Shown: positions 52,523 through 61,307, numbered from the stretch's first letter. The stretch is DNA of 64,000 nucleotides from Caulobacter segnis (GCF_023935105.1 NZ_CP096040.1:2356001-2420000), one strand, 5' to 3'. Notes: a model not told the origin generated them from the sequence alone. Numbers and translations are program-made.

Positions 52523-52615
52523 CACGGCAGTTCTGAGCGTCTGAACGCCCGAGCGCAAGCATCGGCGGCGGCGGCCCTGTCGTGTCCGGATCACGAGAGA
52601 GAGGGAGATATCTCC

Positions 52616-52978
52616 ATGCGTAAGCTCACAGTCATCGCCCTGATGGGCGCGGCCTTGGCCAGCGCGGCCGCTCCGGCGTTCGCCCAGTCGACCCGCTGGA
52701 CCGACGCCGAATATCTGAAGGCCGGGCGTTGCCTGGGCCTGGCGCAGTCGGCCCAGCTGGGAACGGTCGACGCCTCGGGACTCACGGCGCGGATCAAGGA
52801 TCAGGCCAAGGGACGTGAGCCGTATGTCCTCGACCGGGGTGAAAATCTCCGTGACGAGGCGCGCCGCGCCGGCGGCACCCGCAACGAGGCCGTGAAGGCC
52901 AGGCTGCTCGCCGAGCGCGACGGTTCCTGCAAGGCCTTCCTCGGAACCTCGGTCGCGGCGTCCGGCGCGTCGTCCTAG
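52616..52978 (+). CDS. Small secreted protein, paralog B, unknown function
   Basis: 120 residues with signal peptide ([25 protein letters not shown]). Mature region contains [17 protein letters not shown] and [15 protein letters not shown], matching paralog A at 51971. An adequate Shine-Dalgarno GAGGGAG lies about 9 nt before ATG 52616. Not recognised as any known domain. Confidence 0.75.
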   Translation: MRKLTVIALMGAALASAAAPAFAQSTRWTDAEYLKAGRCLGLAQSAQLGTVDASGLTARIKDQAKGREPYVLDRGENLRDEARRAGGTRNEAVKARLLAERDGSCKAFLGTSVAASGASS

Positions 52979-53045
52979 GCGGCGACGTCACGCTTAAGGG
53001 TGTTCTGGGGTTGCTTTGGGCGCGGACGGGTTTAAGTCCGCGCTC

Positions 53046-53927
53046 ATGACCGCTTCCCCGTTCGCCGACATTCGCCAGCTCGCCGTTTCGCCGCCCGCGC
53101 CGGGACCGTTTCCGACGCTGGAGCAGGGCGGGCGTCTGGCTGAGATCTCGGCCTGGTTGACCGCCTGGAGCGGCAAGAGCCCGCCGGCCGTCAATCGTCC
53201 GGTGGTGGCGCTTTACGCCGGCGCGCGCCAGGGCGTGGGTCCGCGCGGCTACGCCCGTGATCGCCTGGAGGCCATCGCTTCGGGCGGCGCGACCGTCTCG
53301 CGCATCGCCGGCGTGCAGGGCGCGGGCCTGGAAGCGTTCGACCTGGCCATCGACCGCCCGTCGCCCGACTTCATCGACAAGCCCTCGATGAGTGAGAAGG
53401 AAGCCGCCGCGACCATGGCCTTCGGCATGGAAGCCCTGGCCAAGCAGCCCGACATCCTGATTCCTGGCGTCATCGTCGCCAATGGCGCCCGCACCGCCGC
53501 CGCCGTGTGTCTGGCGCTGTTCGGCGGCGAAGCCTCGGACTGGTCCGACGATCCCGAGCCGGTGGCCGCCGGCGTGGCGCGCGCCAAGGCGGAGGGCATG
53601 GGCGAGGACCCGCTGGAGATCCTGCGCCAGCTGGGCGGCCGCGAGACCGCCGCCGTCGTCGGCGCCATCCTGGCCGCCCGCGTGCAGAAGATCCCGGTGC
53701 TGCTGGACGGCTACGCCGCCTGCGCCGCGGCCGCCATCGTCCGCGCGGTCGAGCCGGCCGCGATCGACCACTGCCTGGCCGCCCATGTCAGCCCGACCAA
53801 GGGCCACGCCAAGCTGCTCGAAATCCTCGACAAGCGCCCACTTCTGGCGCTCGATACGGTCGACGAGGAAGGGGTCGGCGGCGCCTCGGCTCTGGCGCTC
53901 GTCAAATTGGCCTGCGAGGTCCGGTAA
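53046..53927 (+). CDS. cobT: Nicotinate-nucleotide-dimethylbenzimidazole phosphoribosyltransferase (CobT), short form
   Basis: Cobalamin nucleotide-loop assembly enzyme. ATG 53046 (MTASPFADIRQLAV) is the start; 293 residues against about 340-350 in most family members. Family landmarks: AVNRPVVALYAGARQGV (about 40-56), IPGVIVANGARTAAAVC (about 140-156), LDGYAACAAAAIVRAVEP and the C-terminal EEGVGGASALALVKLA, equivalent to the catalytic EGSGA region. Truncation is mostly internal to loops. No cobalamin riboswitch was recognised upstream; the pathway neighbours are not present here. Confidence 0.85.
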   Translation: MTASPFADIRQLAVSPPAPGPFPTLEQGGRLAEISAWLTAWSGKSPPAVNRPVVALYAGARQGVGPRGYARDRLEAIASGGATVSRIAGVQGAGLEAFDLAIDRPSPDFIDKPSMSEKEAAATMAFGMEALAKQPDILIPGVIVANGARTAAAVCLALFGGEASDWSDDPEPVAAGVARAKAEGMGEDPLEILRQLGGRETAAVVGAILAARVQKIPVLLDGYAACAAAAIVRAVEPAAIDHCLAAHVSPTKGHAKLLEILDKRPLLALDTVDEEGVGGASALALVKLACEVR

Positions 53928-54088
53928 AGCGTCTTCCCGAGCGTTTCGCGTGATGTAGGTGAACGCGGATCATATTCGCTTCCGTTGACGCTAGCGTCAT
54001 CTTTCCAAACGTTCGTTCGACACCTATTGTGGCGTCCGAAACGCATGAACGGCCTTCTTCAGAAGGGCCGGCTGAACGGGAGCTCGCC

Positions 54089-55303
54089 ATGAATCTCGAC
54101 TTCTCGCCCGAGGACCTCGCCTTCCGCGACGAGGTCCGCGCCTTCATCGCCGAGAACTATCCGGCGGGCCTGCGGGAGAAGCAGGAGGAGGGCGAGGAGA
54201 TGGCCAAGGAGGACTTCCTCTCCTGGCACCGCACCCTCGCCAAGAAAGGCTGGGTCGCTCCGGCCTGGCCGGAGAAGTACGGCGGCCCGGGCTGGACCTC
54301 GGTGCAGCGCTACATCTGGTCGGAAGAGACCGCCCGCGCCGACTGCGTGCCGATCCTGCCCTTCGGCATCAACATGGTCGGGCCGGTGATCTACACCTTC
54401 GGCACGCCCGAGCAGAAGGAGCGCTTCCTGCCGCCGACCCTGTCGGGCGACATCTGGTGGTCGCAGGGCTACAGCGAGCCGGGCGCCGGTTCGGACCTGG
54501 CCAGCCTGAAGACGAAGGCCGAGCGCTTCACTGGCGACGACGGCAAGGAATACTATCTGGTCAACGGCCAGAAGACTTGGACCACCCTGGCCCAGCACGG
54601 CGACTGGATCTTCTGCCTGGTCCGCACCGATCCGAACGCCAAGATCCAGGAGGGCATCTCGTTCCTGCTGATCGACATGAAGTCGCCGGGTGTGACGGTC
54701 CGCCCGATCATCACCCTGGGCGGCGAGCACGAGGTCAACGAGGTCTGGCTGGAAAACGTCAAGGTGCCGGTCGAGAACCGCATCTATGACGAGAACAAGG
54801 GCTGGACCTGCGCCAAGTTCCTGCTGGCCCACGAACGTAGCGGCATCGCCGGCGTGGCCCGCTCCAAGCGCGGCATCGAGCGTATCCGCCAGATCGCCTC
54901 GGCCGAGCTGTCGGACGATGGCGACGCCCTGATCAAGGACCCGATGTTCAAGCGCAAGGTCGCCGAACTGGAGATTGACCTGACGGCGCTGGAATATACC
55001 GAACTGCGCACCCTGGCGGGTGAAGCGGCGGGCAAGGGCCCCGGCCCGGAGTCGAGCGTCCTGAAGATCAAGGGCACCGAGATCCAGCAGCGGATCACCG
55101 AGCTCGTCCTGGAGGCGGCTGGCCACTACGGCGCGCCGTATTTCCGCGGCTTCCCGAAGGACGGCGACAACGCCCATCCGATCGGCCCCGACTTCGCCCA
55201 CCGCGCCGCGCCGACCTACTTCAACGTCCGCAAGACGTCGATCTATGGCGGCTCCAACGAGATCCAGCGCAACATCATCGCCAAGATGGTGCTGGGGCTC
55301 TAG
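54089..55303 (+). CDS. Acyl-CoA dehydrogenase, alpha-type subunit
   Basis: FAD-dependent dehydrogenase of 404 residues. ATG 54089 with GGGAG about 7 nt upstream. N-terminal helical domain (MNLDFSPEDLAFRDEVRAFI), middle domain WWSQGYSEPGAGSDLASLKT, FRHHDN-like VNGQKTWTTLAQHGDW and a C-terminal end TSIYGGSNEIQRNIIAKMVLG, the FAD-binding/catalytic Glu region. Layout resembles FadE/CaiA-type enzymes used in sterol, bile-acid or branched-chain degradation, which act as heteromers. The gene downstream encodes a second, related subunit. Confidence 0.92.
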   Translation: MNLDFSPEDLAFRDEVRAFIAENYPAGLREKQEEGEEMAKEDFLSWHRTLAKKGWVAPAWPEKYGGPGWTSVQRYIWSEETARADCVPILPFGINMVGPVIYTFGTPEQKERFLPPTLSGDIWWSQGYSEPGAGSDLASLKTKAERFTGDDGKEYYLVNGQKTWTTLAQHGDWIFCLVRTDPNAKIQEGISFLLIDMKSPGVTVRPIITLGGEHEVNEVWLENVKVPVENRIYDENKGWTCAKFLLAHERSGIAGVARSKRGIERIRQIASAELSDDGDALIKDPMFKRKVAELEIDLTALEYTELRTLAGEAAGKGPGPESSVLKIKGTEIQQRITELVLEAAGHYGAPYFRGFPKDGDNAHPIGPDFAHRAAPTYFNVRKTSIYGGSNEIQRNIIAKMVLGL

Positions 55304-55409
55304 CGCCCGCGACTATCGCCTGGGTCGCCGCGCGGCCCAGGCCTTCGCTCTCTCATGATTTCAACGATCCGGCCCGAAGGCCGGACGACAGAAGAACGGA
55401 AACCCAGGG

Positions 55410-56548
55410 ATGGATTTCAACTTCACCGAAGAGCAGTCGATGGTCCGCGACACGGTCGCGAGCTTCCTGCAGGACAAGTACGACTTCGAGACCCGCCGCA
55501 AGATCGTCAACTCCGAAAGCGGCTGGCGCGCCGACTACTGGAAGGCCTTCGCCGAGGAGTTGGGCATCCTGGGCGCCTCTTTCAGCGAGGAGCTGGGCGG
55601 CCTGGGCGGCGGCGCCATCGACAACATGATCATCATGGAGGAGTTCGGTAAGGCGCTGGTCATCGAGCCTTATCTGGGCACCGTCGTCATCGGCGGCGGG
55701 TTCATGAAGCACTCCGGCTATACGGGCGCGGCCTCGGTGATCGAGGGCATCGTCGGCGGGACCACCACCGTCGCCTTCGCCTATGCCGAGCCGCAGGCTC
55801 GCTACACCTGGCAGGACCTGAAGACGACGGCCAAGAAGGACGGTTCGGGCTGGATCCTGAACGGCCACAAGGCGGTGGTCGTCGGCGCGCCGTTCGCCAG
55901 CCACCTGATCGTCACGGCCCGCACCGGCGGCGCCAGCGCGACGCCGGCGGCGTCGGCGTGTTCCTGATCGACAAGAGCCTGCCGGGCGTCGTCACCCGCG
56001 ACTACCCGACCGTCGACGGCAACCGCGCCTCGGAAGTCTATTTCGAGAACGTCTCGGTCCCGGCCGACGCCCTGATCTCGGAAGACGGCCTGGGCCTGGT
56101 CAACCAGGTGATCGACGAGGCCACCGCCGCCGTCGGCGCCGAGGCCGTGGGCGTGCTGCGCAAGCTGCACGAGGGCACGCTGGACTACGCCAAGCAGCGC
56201 AAGCAGTTCGGCACCGCCATCGCCAACTTCCAGGTGCTGCAGCACCGGATGGTCGACATGTTCATCGAGGTCGAGCAATCGGTGTCGATGACCTACATGG
56301 CCACCATCAAGGTCGACGAGAGCGCCGCCGAGCGGGCAAAGGCCGTCTCGGCCATGAAGGTCCGCATCGGCCGCGCCTGCAAGTTCGTGGGTCAGAACGC
56401 CATCCAGATCCACGGCGGCATGGGCATGACCGACGAGCTGGCCATCGGCCACTACTTCAAGCGCGCCAGCCTGATCGAGGGCCTGTTCGGCTCGGTCGAT
56501 CATCACCTGAAGCGCTATGAGTCGCTGTCTTTCGACGCCGCGGCCTAA
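55410..56548 (+). pseudogene. Acyl-CoA dehydrogenase, beta-type subunit, frameshifted
   Basis: Two overlapping frames make one gene: 55410-55967 (MDFNFTEEQSMVRDTVASFL... through the middle domain) and the downstream frame from 55958 to the stop at 56548 (VFLIDKSLPGVVTRDY, LHEGTLDYAKQRKQFGTAI, QNAIQIHGGMGMTDELAIG). Around 55926-55936 the frame jumps by one base: restoring one G in GGCGGC-GCCAGC gives TGGGQRDAGGVGVFLID, exactly what the family should read. Intact length would be about 379 residues. The last segment lacks the GxSNEIQ catalytic glutamate, as expected for the non-catalytic partner of a heteromeric dehydrogenase. The shift is either a true mutation or an assembly error in a GC-rich repeat. 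Confidence 0.85.
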
Positions 56549-56582
56549 AACAGCCTACGGACCAACTGGTCTGAACCAGACG

Positions 56583-56617
56583 AGCCGCCTGCGTCACGCC
56601 GACGCGGGCGGCTTTTT
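56583..56617 (+). terminator. Rho-independent terminator after the dehydrogenase pair
   Basis: AGCCGCC-T-GCGTC (56583-56595) pairs with GACGC-G-GGCGGCT (56601-56613) around ACGCC, then TTTTTC. A textbook terminator for the 54089-56548 operon. Confidence 0.8.
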
Positions 56618-56700
56618 CTTCGCCCCATCGTGGAAAGCCCGCCCCATCCGGGCCCGGCGCGCCGTTCAACGCTTCGAACACGCGCTCAGGAGGCAGGCGG

Positions 56701-57063
56701 ATGACCGGCGAAGAGATCCATATGACCCAGGAAGCGGTCGCCCTGGTCGAGGCCAACGCCCGCCTGCTGATCGACCAAGCTCGCGAGGCCAAGCTGGCCG
56801 CCGCCCGTTTCGAGGCCGCCTTGGCCCTTGTCGTGGGCGTCGTCGCCAACGACCCGGAGCTCCAGGGAAGCGTTGCGCTGCAACGGATCGCGGGCCAGAT
56901 CCGCCTGTGCGCCGACATGCCGGACTTGGCGGCCGAGACCATCGGCTGCGCCGAGGAACGGGTCTGCCCGAATATCCTGCGCGCCGCCGCCGAGGTGCTG
57001 GGCGACCTGGAGGCGGCCAAGTCCGCCGCCGCGGCCGATGGCGGTCCGGTGACGCTGCATTAG
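56701..57063 (+). CDS. Small helical protein, unknown
   Basis: 120 residues, no signal peptide, no transmembrane segment. Highly helical and Ala-rich; RLLIDQAREAKLAAARFEAAL and VANDPELQG, IRLCADMPDLAAETIGCAEERVC, with three Cys in the second half. I do not recognise a family. GTG alternatives exist, but ATG 56701 has GGAGGC 8 nt upstream. Follows the dehydrogenase terminator. Confidence 0.6.
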   Translation: MTGEEIHMTQEAVALVEANARLLIDQAREAKLAAARFEAALALVVGVVANDPELQGSVALQRIAGQIRLCADMPDLAAETIGCAEERVCPNILRAAAEVLGDLEAAKSAAAADGGPVTLH

Positions 57064-57138
57064 AGGAAACTACGTCGTGTGCGGACGTATTCCGGACTGT
57101 CGAAAAGGGCGCTCCGACGGGTTCGTCAGTAGGCTGAT

Positions 57139-57158
57139 ATGATCCTTATACGGATCAT
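57139..57158. promoter_or_regulatory. Inverted repeat ATGATCC-N6-GGATCAT
   Basis: Perfect 7-bp arms around TTATAC, then TTTTGG. In the 220-bp gap upstream of the micro-protein at 57285. Could be an operator overlapping a promoter (TTATAC resembles a -10 box) or a weak terminator. Confidence 0.4.
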
Positions 57159-57243
57159 TTTGGCTTGATCCTCGGCGAATAGGGCGCATGCTTGGCCATG
57201 ACGCGCTGACGACTAGGAGGGTGTGAGCCCCTGTAAGCCGCGC

Positions 57244-57280
57244 GCGTCTCCTGGTCCTAACGGCTATGTCTGGGAGACGC
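57244..57280 (+). promoter_or_regulatory. Leader hairpin sequestering the ribosome-binding site of the micro-protein gene
   Basis: GCGTCTCC (57244-57251) pairs perfectly with GGAGACGC (57273-57280). The 3' arm contains GGGAG, the Shine-Dalgarno of the ATG at 57285. Such a structure would lower translation unless opened by a trans factor, temperature or a ribosome upstream. Confidence 0.5.
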
Positions 57281-57284
57281 CGCC

Positions 57285-57410
57285 ATGAACGTATCGAAGA
57301 TGAACCACGCGATGTTCTCGTTCGCCCTGATGGGCGGCATGCTGGTGGGGGATCGGCCTACCGCCAAGCCTACCGCCTGGTTGTCCAGGCTGCTGGGACG
57401 CAAGTCCTGA
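57285..57410 (+). CDS. Micro-protein of 41 residues
   Basis: MNVSKMNHAMFSFALMGG followed by MLVGDRPTAKPTAWLSR and LLGRKS, with a Met/Phe-rich hydrophobic half and a basic C-terminus: a possible membrane-active or membrane-anchored peptide. GGGAG lies 8 nt upstream, inside a hairpin; a terminator follows at 57441. Too short for homology judgement; the complete regulatory context argues it is expressed. Confidence 0.45.
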   Translation: MNVSKMNHAMFSFALMGGMLVGDRPTAKPTAWLSRLLGRKS

Positions 57411-57440
57411 TTTAAGTCTCGAAGGGTCCCACACCCCTAA

Positions 57441-57485
57441 AGAAAGAGGCCTCCGTCGGTTCCCCGGCGGAGGCCTTTCGTTTGC
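57441..57485. terminator. Strong bidirectional terminator
   Basis: AGGCCTCCG-TCGG (57447-57459) pairs with CCGG-CGGAGGCCT (57464-57476) around TTCC; T-rich on the plus side (TTTCGTTT) and T-rich on the minus side (CTCTTTCTTT). Lies between the micro-protein and the convergent gene at 57501. Confidence 0.75.
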
Positions 57486-57500
57486 CTAGTCGAGAAAAGC

Positions 57501-57827
57501 TCAGCTCTTCGGCTTGGCGGCCGTGTTGCAGTCGGCGATGGCGGCGTCCTCCAGCGGCTCGCCGCGATAGTTGAACGCGGTCAGTTCGCCGAGCTGGCCG
57601 GCCAGCTTGCGGCAGGCCCGGCCCACGGGCAGGGCCCGGACCTTGGTGGCGGTGCAGACATCGGCCTTGCAGCGCCAGACCGAGCCGTCCTGGATGAAGT
57701 GGTCCGTCGAGACGGGGGTCTTCAGTTTCAGCCAGGCGCCTTCGCTATCGGCGGCGAAGGCGGGGCCGGCGAACGAGCCAGCCGTAAGGGCGCAGGCCAG
57801 CAGGCCCGCGAAAGCAGCGGTACGCAT
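57501..57827 (-). CDS. Small secreted Cys-containing protein, unknown
   Basis: 108 residues with signal peptide (MRTAAFAGLLACALTAGSFAGPAFA-AD). Mature domain has four Cys: VWRCKADVCTATK, GRACRKLAGQ and ADCNTAA, consistent with two disulfides in the periplasm. The sequence VWRCKADVCTATKVRALPV recalls small conserved caulobacterial proteins, but no function is known to me. Ends at a bidirectional terminator. Confidence 0.7.
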   Translation of the reverse strand: MRTAAFAGLLACALTAGSFAGPAFAADSEGAWLKLKTPVSTDHFIQDGSVWRCKADVCTATKVRALPVGRACRKLAGQLGELTAFNYRGEPLEDAAIADCNTAAKPKS

Positions 57828-57931
57828 TTCCTTGGTCTCCTATCCCCGCGCCGGATGGGAGATCCGGCGCATGAACTCTCACGGTCTCGAATGGCCGAGA
57901 GTTCTAGGGCATAGTGCGTCTCTTTTGAAAA

Positions 57932-58540
57932 CTAAGTCAACTGGCTTAGCTCGGCCGGAGCGCCCGTTTGGTAGATTTCTTCGTCCCAGGCCAGCAGGGC
58001 GGGGGTGACGTCTTGCGCCATTTCGACCGATCGCCAGGCGTTGGCCAGGCTGGGCGGGGTCAGGCCCCGTTCGATCGTGTGGTGAATCAGGGCGAAGAAG
58101 GGGTCCCAGAAGCCGCCGGGGTTATGGAACACAATCGGCTTCTGGTGAAGATCTAAACGGCGCCAAGATAGCAATTCCACGATCTCTTCCAGCGTGCCGA
58201 TGCCGCCGGGCAGCACGACGAAGGCGTCCGAGCGCTCGAACATCATCATCTTTCGCTCGTGCATGTTGTCGACGACGACCGTCTCGACATCGTCGAACGG
58301 CTGCTCGCGACCGCGCAGGAAGGTGGGGATGATGCCCAGCACCGCGCCGCCGGCCGAGTGGGCGCCGCGCGCGGTCGCGCCCATCAGCCCGACGCCGCCG
58401 CCGCCGTAGACCAGCTTCAGCCCGGCGCGGGCGAAGCTCTCGCCGATCGCGAAGGCGTCAGTGATGTAGCTGGGATCGGCGTCGTTCGACGATCCGCAAT
58501 ACACACAGACGGACGCCAGGCGGCTAGACTCGTCGGGCAT
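57932..58540 (-). CDS. LOG-family Rossmann protein (TIGR00730)
   Basis: 202 residues from ATG 58540 (GGAG 8 nt upstream). VYCGSSNDADPSY (about 13-25), GGGGVGLMGATARGAH (about 45-60), and the family motif PGGIGTLEEIVELLSW (about 110-125), with ERKMMMF before it. LOG proteins hydrolyse cytokinin-nucleotide or purine 5'-monophosphates to free base and ribose-5-phosphate. All the conserved residues are present. Divergent from a lipoprotein gene across 71 bp containing a 12-bp perfect hairpin. Confidence 0.92.
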   Translation of the reverse strand: MPDESSRLASVCVYCGSSNDADPSYITDAFAIGESFARAGLKLVYGGGGVGLMGATARGAHSAGGAVLGIIPTFLRGREQPFDDVETVVVDNMHERKMMMFERSDAFVVLPGGIGTLEEIVELLSWRRLDLHQKPIVFHNPGGFWDPFFALIHHTIERGLTPPSLANAWRSVEMAQDVTPALLAWDEEIYQTGAPAELSQLT

Positions 58541-58560
58541 CGTCGTCCACTCCACAAAGA

Positions 58561-58588
58561 CGAAGGCGCGCGGTCTCGCGCGCCTTCG
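58561..58588. promoter_or_regulatory. Very strong 28-nt perfect hairpin between divergent genes
   Basis: CGAAGGCGCGCG (58561-58572) and CGCGCGCCTTCG (58577-58588) with a GTCT loop, in the 71-bp gap between the LOG gene (minus) and the lipoprotein gene (plus). May be an operator or cruciform, or part of both leaders. Confidence 0.4.
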
Positions 58589-58611
58589 AGATGTTCCTAT
58601 CTTGAGGCCGC

Positions 58612-59433
58612 ATGATCAGGATTCGTTTCCAGGCTTTCAAGTCGTCGATCTTCCCTTTGGGTCTCACGGTGGGGTTGGCCGCGGGCCTGCTGACCGCGTG
58701 CGGCCCCAGCACGCCCGCCACGCCGGACAAGGTCGACGCGACCGACAGCGCCGAGGCGGGCTATGTGGCGCCGCCGACCCTGGAAGGCGCGCGCCGGACG
58801 GCGAACGGAATTTCGCTGTCGGGGAAGGGCGCGCCGGACTCCGATCTGCGCCTGGGCTCGCCGACCGGCGAGGTGGTGATGGGGCGGGCCGACGGGTTCG
58901 GCCAATGGAGCGCCACCGTGCCGAACGAGCCCGGCGTCCGCTTGTTCGGCCTGTCGACCATCCACAAGGGGCGGACCGTGCAGGCCGAGGGCTACGTGAT
59001 GATCACCGAGGATGGCGAGGTTGCTCTGCTGCGGGCGGGGGCCGGCGCGCGTCGCCTGGCGGCCGAATCGTCGTCGCCGCGCATCCTGGCCGTCGATGTC
59101 GACCGCGAGGGCGGGGCGGTGGTCTCCGGCGTGGCCGCGCCGAGCGCCGGCCTCAATGTCCGCGTCGACCGCATCACGCGCGGCGGCGGCCGCGCCGATG
59201 ACAGCGGGCATTTCTTCATCTCGCTGACCGGCCTGCTGTCGACCGGAAACCACGATATCCAGGTCGCGGGCGAGGGCGGCGAGAACGCCGTTTCGGTCGC
59301 GACGTCGCCGCCCGCGCCCCTGACCTATGGACCCGTTCGCGCCGACCGCACGCCGATGGGGTGGCGGATCGACTGGATGACTCCGGGCGGCGGCGTCCAG
59401 ACCACGCTCCTGATCGGCGGCCAGGGTCGATGA
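58612..59433 (+). CDS. Lipoprotein of unknown function, transporter-associated
   Basis: 273 residues with an N-terminal signal then lipobox LLTAC-GP (about 28-31). The rest is Gly-rich beta-pattern with repeated short blocks (ISLSGKGAPDSDLRLGSP, VSGVAAPSAGLNVRVDRI, GQWSATVPNEPG), as in exported Ig-like folds. Overlaps the Atm1-like ABC transporter gene at its stop (ATGA), suggesting co-expression and a functional link. No enzymatic motif. Confidence 0.65.
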   Translation: MIRIRFQAFKSSIFPLGLTVGLAAGLLTACGPSTPATPDKVDATDSAEAGYVAPPTLEGARRTANGISLSGKGAPDSDLRLGSPTGEVVMGRADGFGQWSATVPNEPGVRLFGLSTIHKGRTVQAEGYVMITEDGEVALLRAGAGARRLAAESSSPRILAVDVDREGGAVVSGVAAPSAGLNVRVDRITRGGGRADDSGHFFISLTGLLSTGNHDIQVAGEGGENAVSVATSPPAPLTYGPVRADRTPMGWRIDWMTPGGGVQTTLLIGGQGR

Positions 59434-61307
59434 GGGGGATGGGAGGGCCGCCCTCGGCTGGCCGCGCCGCCGTCCCCGGCGCGATCGCGGCGCCCGACCA
59501 GCCGGTGCGGTTCTGGCGGGCCATGGGCGACCTGTTCCAGCTGGTCCTGCGTTCCAAGGCCCCGGGCTTGCGTTGGCGGGTGACAGTGGCCCTGGCCCTG
59601 ACCCTGCTGGGCAAGGCGCTAGGCGTGCTGGCGCCGTTGATGCTGGGCAAGGCGGTGAACCAGCTGTCGGCCGGGCACGGCTCAGGCGCGGGAGGCGCGG
59701 TCGCGGCCGTCACCTGGGCCTTCGCGGGCCTGGCCGTCGGCTGGGCGCTGATCCGCTTTATCTCCGCCGGCGCCCCCCAGGCGCGCGACACCATCTTCAC
59801 GCCCGTGGCCCAGGCGGCCCAGAACCGGGCGGCGGTCGAGACCTTTTCCCACGCCCTGTCGCTGTCGATCGACTTCCACCAGTCCAAGCGCACCGGCGCG
59901 CTCTCGCGGACGATCGACCGGGGCGCGCGGTCGATGGATTTCCTGCTGCGCAGCTTGGTCTTCAACCTGGCCCCGACCGGCGTCGAGCTGGTCATGGCCG
60001 CCGTGGTGTTGGCCAAGGCCTATGACTGGCGGTTCGCGGCCGTCGCCCTGGCGACGGTGGCCGTCTACGGCTACCTGACCTTTGCCATCTCGGACTGGCG
60101 GATCGGGCATCGGCGCGCCCTTAACGAAGCCGACGCGGAGGCCGCCGGGCGAGCGGTCGACGCCCTGCTGAACTACGAGACCGTCAAGTCGTTCGGGGGC
60201 GAAGAGCGCGCCGTGGCGGGCTATGGCAACGCTCTGGACCTCTACGGCGAGGCCCAGATCAAGGCGACCAACTCGCTGAACCTGCTGAACCTGATCCAGT
60301 CGGCGGTGATGAGCCTGGGCCTCGGCACGATGGCCGTTCTGGCCGGCGCCGAGGCCGCGGCCGGCAAGATGGGACCGGGCGACGTCACCGCCGCCGTGTT
60401 GATCCTGATCAACCTCTACGCCCCGCTGAACATCCTGGGCTTCGCCTATCGCGAGATCCGCCAGTCGCTGATCGACATGGAATCGATGCTGGAGCTGCGC
60501 CGCCAGACCGCCGACGTCGCCGACGCGCCGGACGCCCGCGACCTGCCGCCGTGCGCCGATCAGCGCGGCGGGGCGGTGACGTTCGAGGCGGTGTCGTTCC
60601 GCCATGGCGCGCGATCGGAGGGCTTGTCGGACGTCTCCCTGGCCGTTGCGCCCGGGACGACGGTGGCCATCGTCGGACCCTCCGGCGCGGGCAAGACGAC
60701 GCTGGTGCGCCTGGCCCTGCGGATGATCGATCCGCAAGCGGGCCGTGTGACCCTGGATGGCCACGACCTGCGCGACCTGAAACAGGCCTCGCTGCGCCGA
60801 GCCGTGGCCCTGGTGCCGCAGGACGTGGCCTTGTTCAACGACACCCTGGCCGCCAACATCGCCTTCGCCCGTCCGGACGCCACCGAGGCCGAGGTGTGGG
60901 CGGCCGCCGAAGCGGCCGAGCTGGGCGACTTCATCCGCAACCTGCCCGAGGGCATGGCCACCAAGGTCGGCGAGCGCGGCCTGAAGCTGTCCGGCGGCGA
61001 GCGCCAGCGGGTCGGCATCGCCCGCGCCTTGCTGGCCGAGCCGCGCGTCCTGATCCTGGACGAGGCGACCAGCGCCCTGGACAGCCGCACCGAGGCCGCG
61101 ATCCAGGCCACCTTGCGCAAGGCGAGGGCAGGGCGGACGACCCTGGTGGTGGCCCACCGCCTGTCGACGATAGCCGACGCCGACGAGATCGTCGTGCTGC
61201 GCCGGGGCAAGATCGTCGAGCGCGGTCGCCACGAGGCGTTGCTGGAGGCCGGTGGCGAGTACGCGGCCCTGTGGCGTCGCCAGACGCGGGAGCGCGAGCC
61301 GGTTTAG
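59430..61307 (+). CDS. Atm1/HMT1-like ABC exporter (fused permease-ATPase)
   Basis: 625 residues, half-transporter of the mitochondrial-Atm1 family that exports glutathione-conjugated or polysulfide metals. Six transmembrane helices in residues 50-320 (LTLLGKALGVLAPLMLGKAV, FAGLAVGWALIRF, LAPTGVELVMAAVVLA, FAAVALATVAVYGYLTFAI), then nucleotide-binding domain: Walker A IVGPSGAGKTT (about 412), Q-loop, signature LSGGERQRVGIARALL (about 520), Walker B VLILDEATSAL (about 540), H-loop VVAHRLST. The ATG at 59430 overlaps the preceding lipoprotein gene's stop (ATGA). Confidence 0.93.
   Translation: MRGMGGPPSAGRAAVPGAIAAPDQPVRFWRAMGDLFQLVLRSKAPGLRWRVTVALALTLLGKALGVLAPLMLGKAVNQLSAGHGSGAGGAVAAVTWAFAGLAVGWALIRFISAGAPQARDTIFTPVAQAAQNRAAVETFSHALSLSIDFHQSKRTGALSRTIDRGARSMDFLLRSLVFNLAPTGVELVMAAVVLAKAYDWRFAAVALATVAVYGYLTFAISDWRIGHRRALNEADAEAAGRAVDALLNYETVKSFGGEERAVAGYGNALDLYGEAQIKATNSLNLLNLIQSAVMSLGLGTMAVLAGAEAAAGKMGPGDVTAAVLILINLYAPLNILGFAYREIRQSLIDMESMLELRRQTADVADAPDARDLPPCADQRGGAVTFEAVSFRHGARSEGLSDVSLAVAPGTTVAIVGPSGAGKTTLVRLALRMIDPQAGRVTLDGHDLRDLKQASLRRAVALVPQDVALFNDTLAANIAFARPDATEAEVWAAAEAAELGDFIRNLPEGMATKVGERGLKLSGGERQRVGIARALLAEPRVLILDEATSALDSRTEAAIQATLRKARAGRTTLVVAHRLSTIADADEIVVLRRGKIVERGRHEALLEAGGEYAALWRRQTREREPV

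Noticed and set aside
53928..54088. Possible cobalamin-related riboswitch near cobT
   Set aside because: No B12-box pattern was seen upstream or downstream of cobT.
59682..61232. 516-codon antisense frame in the ABC exporter gene
   Set aside because: Shadow of the exporter gene, whose Walker and signature motifs are on the plus strand.
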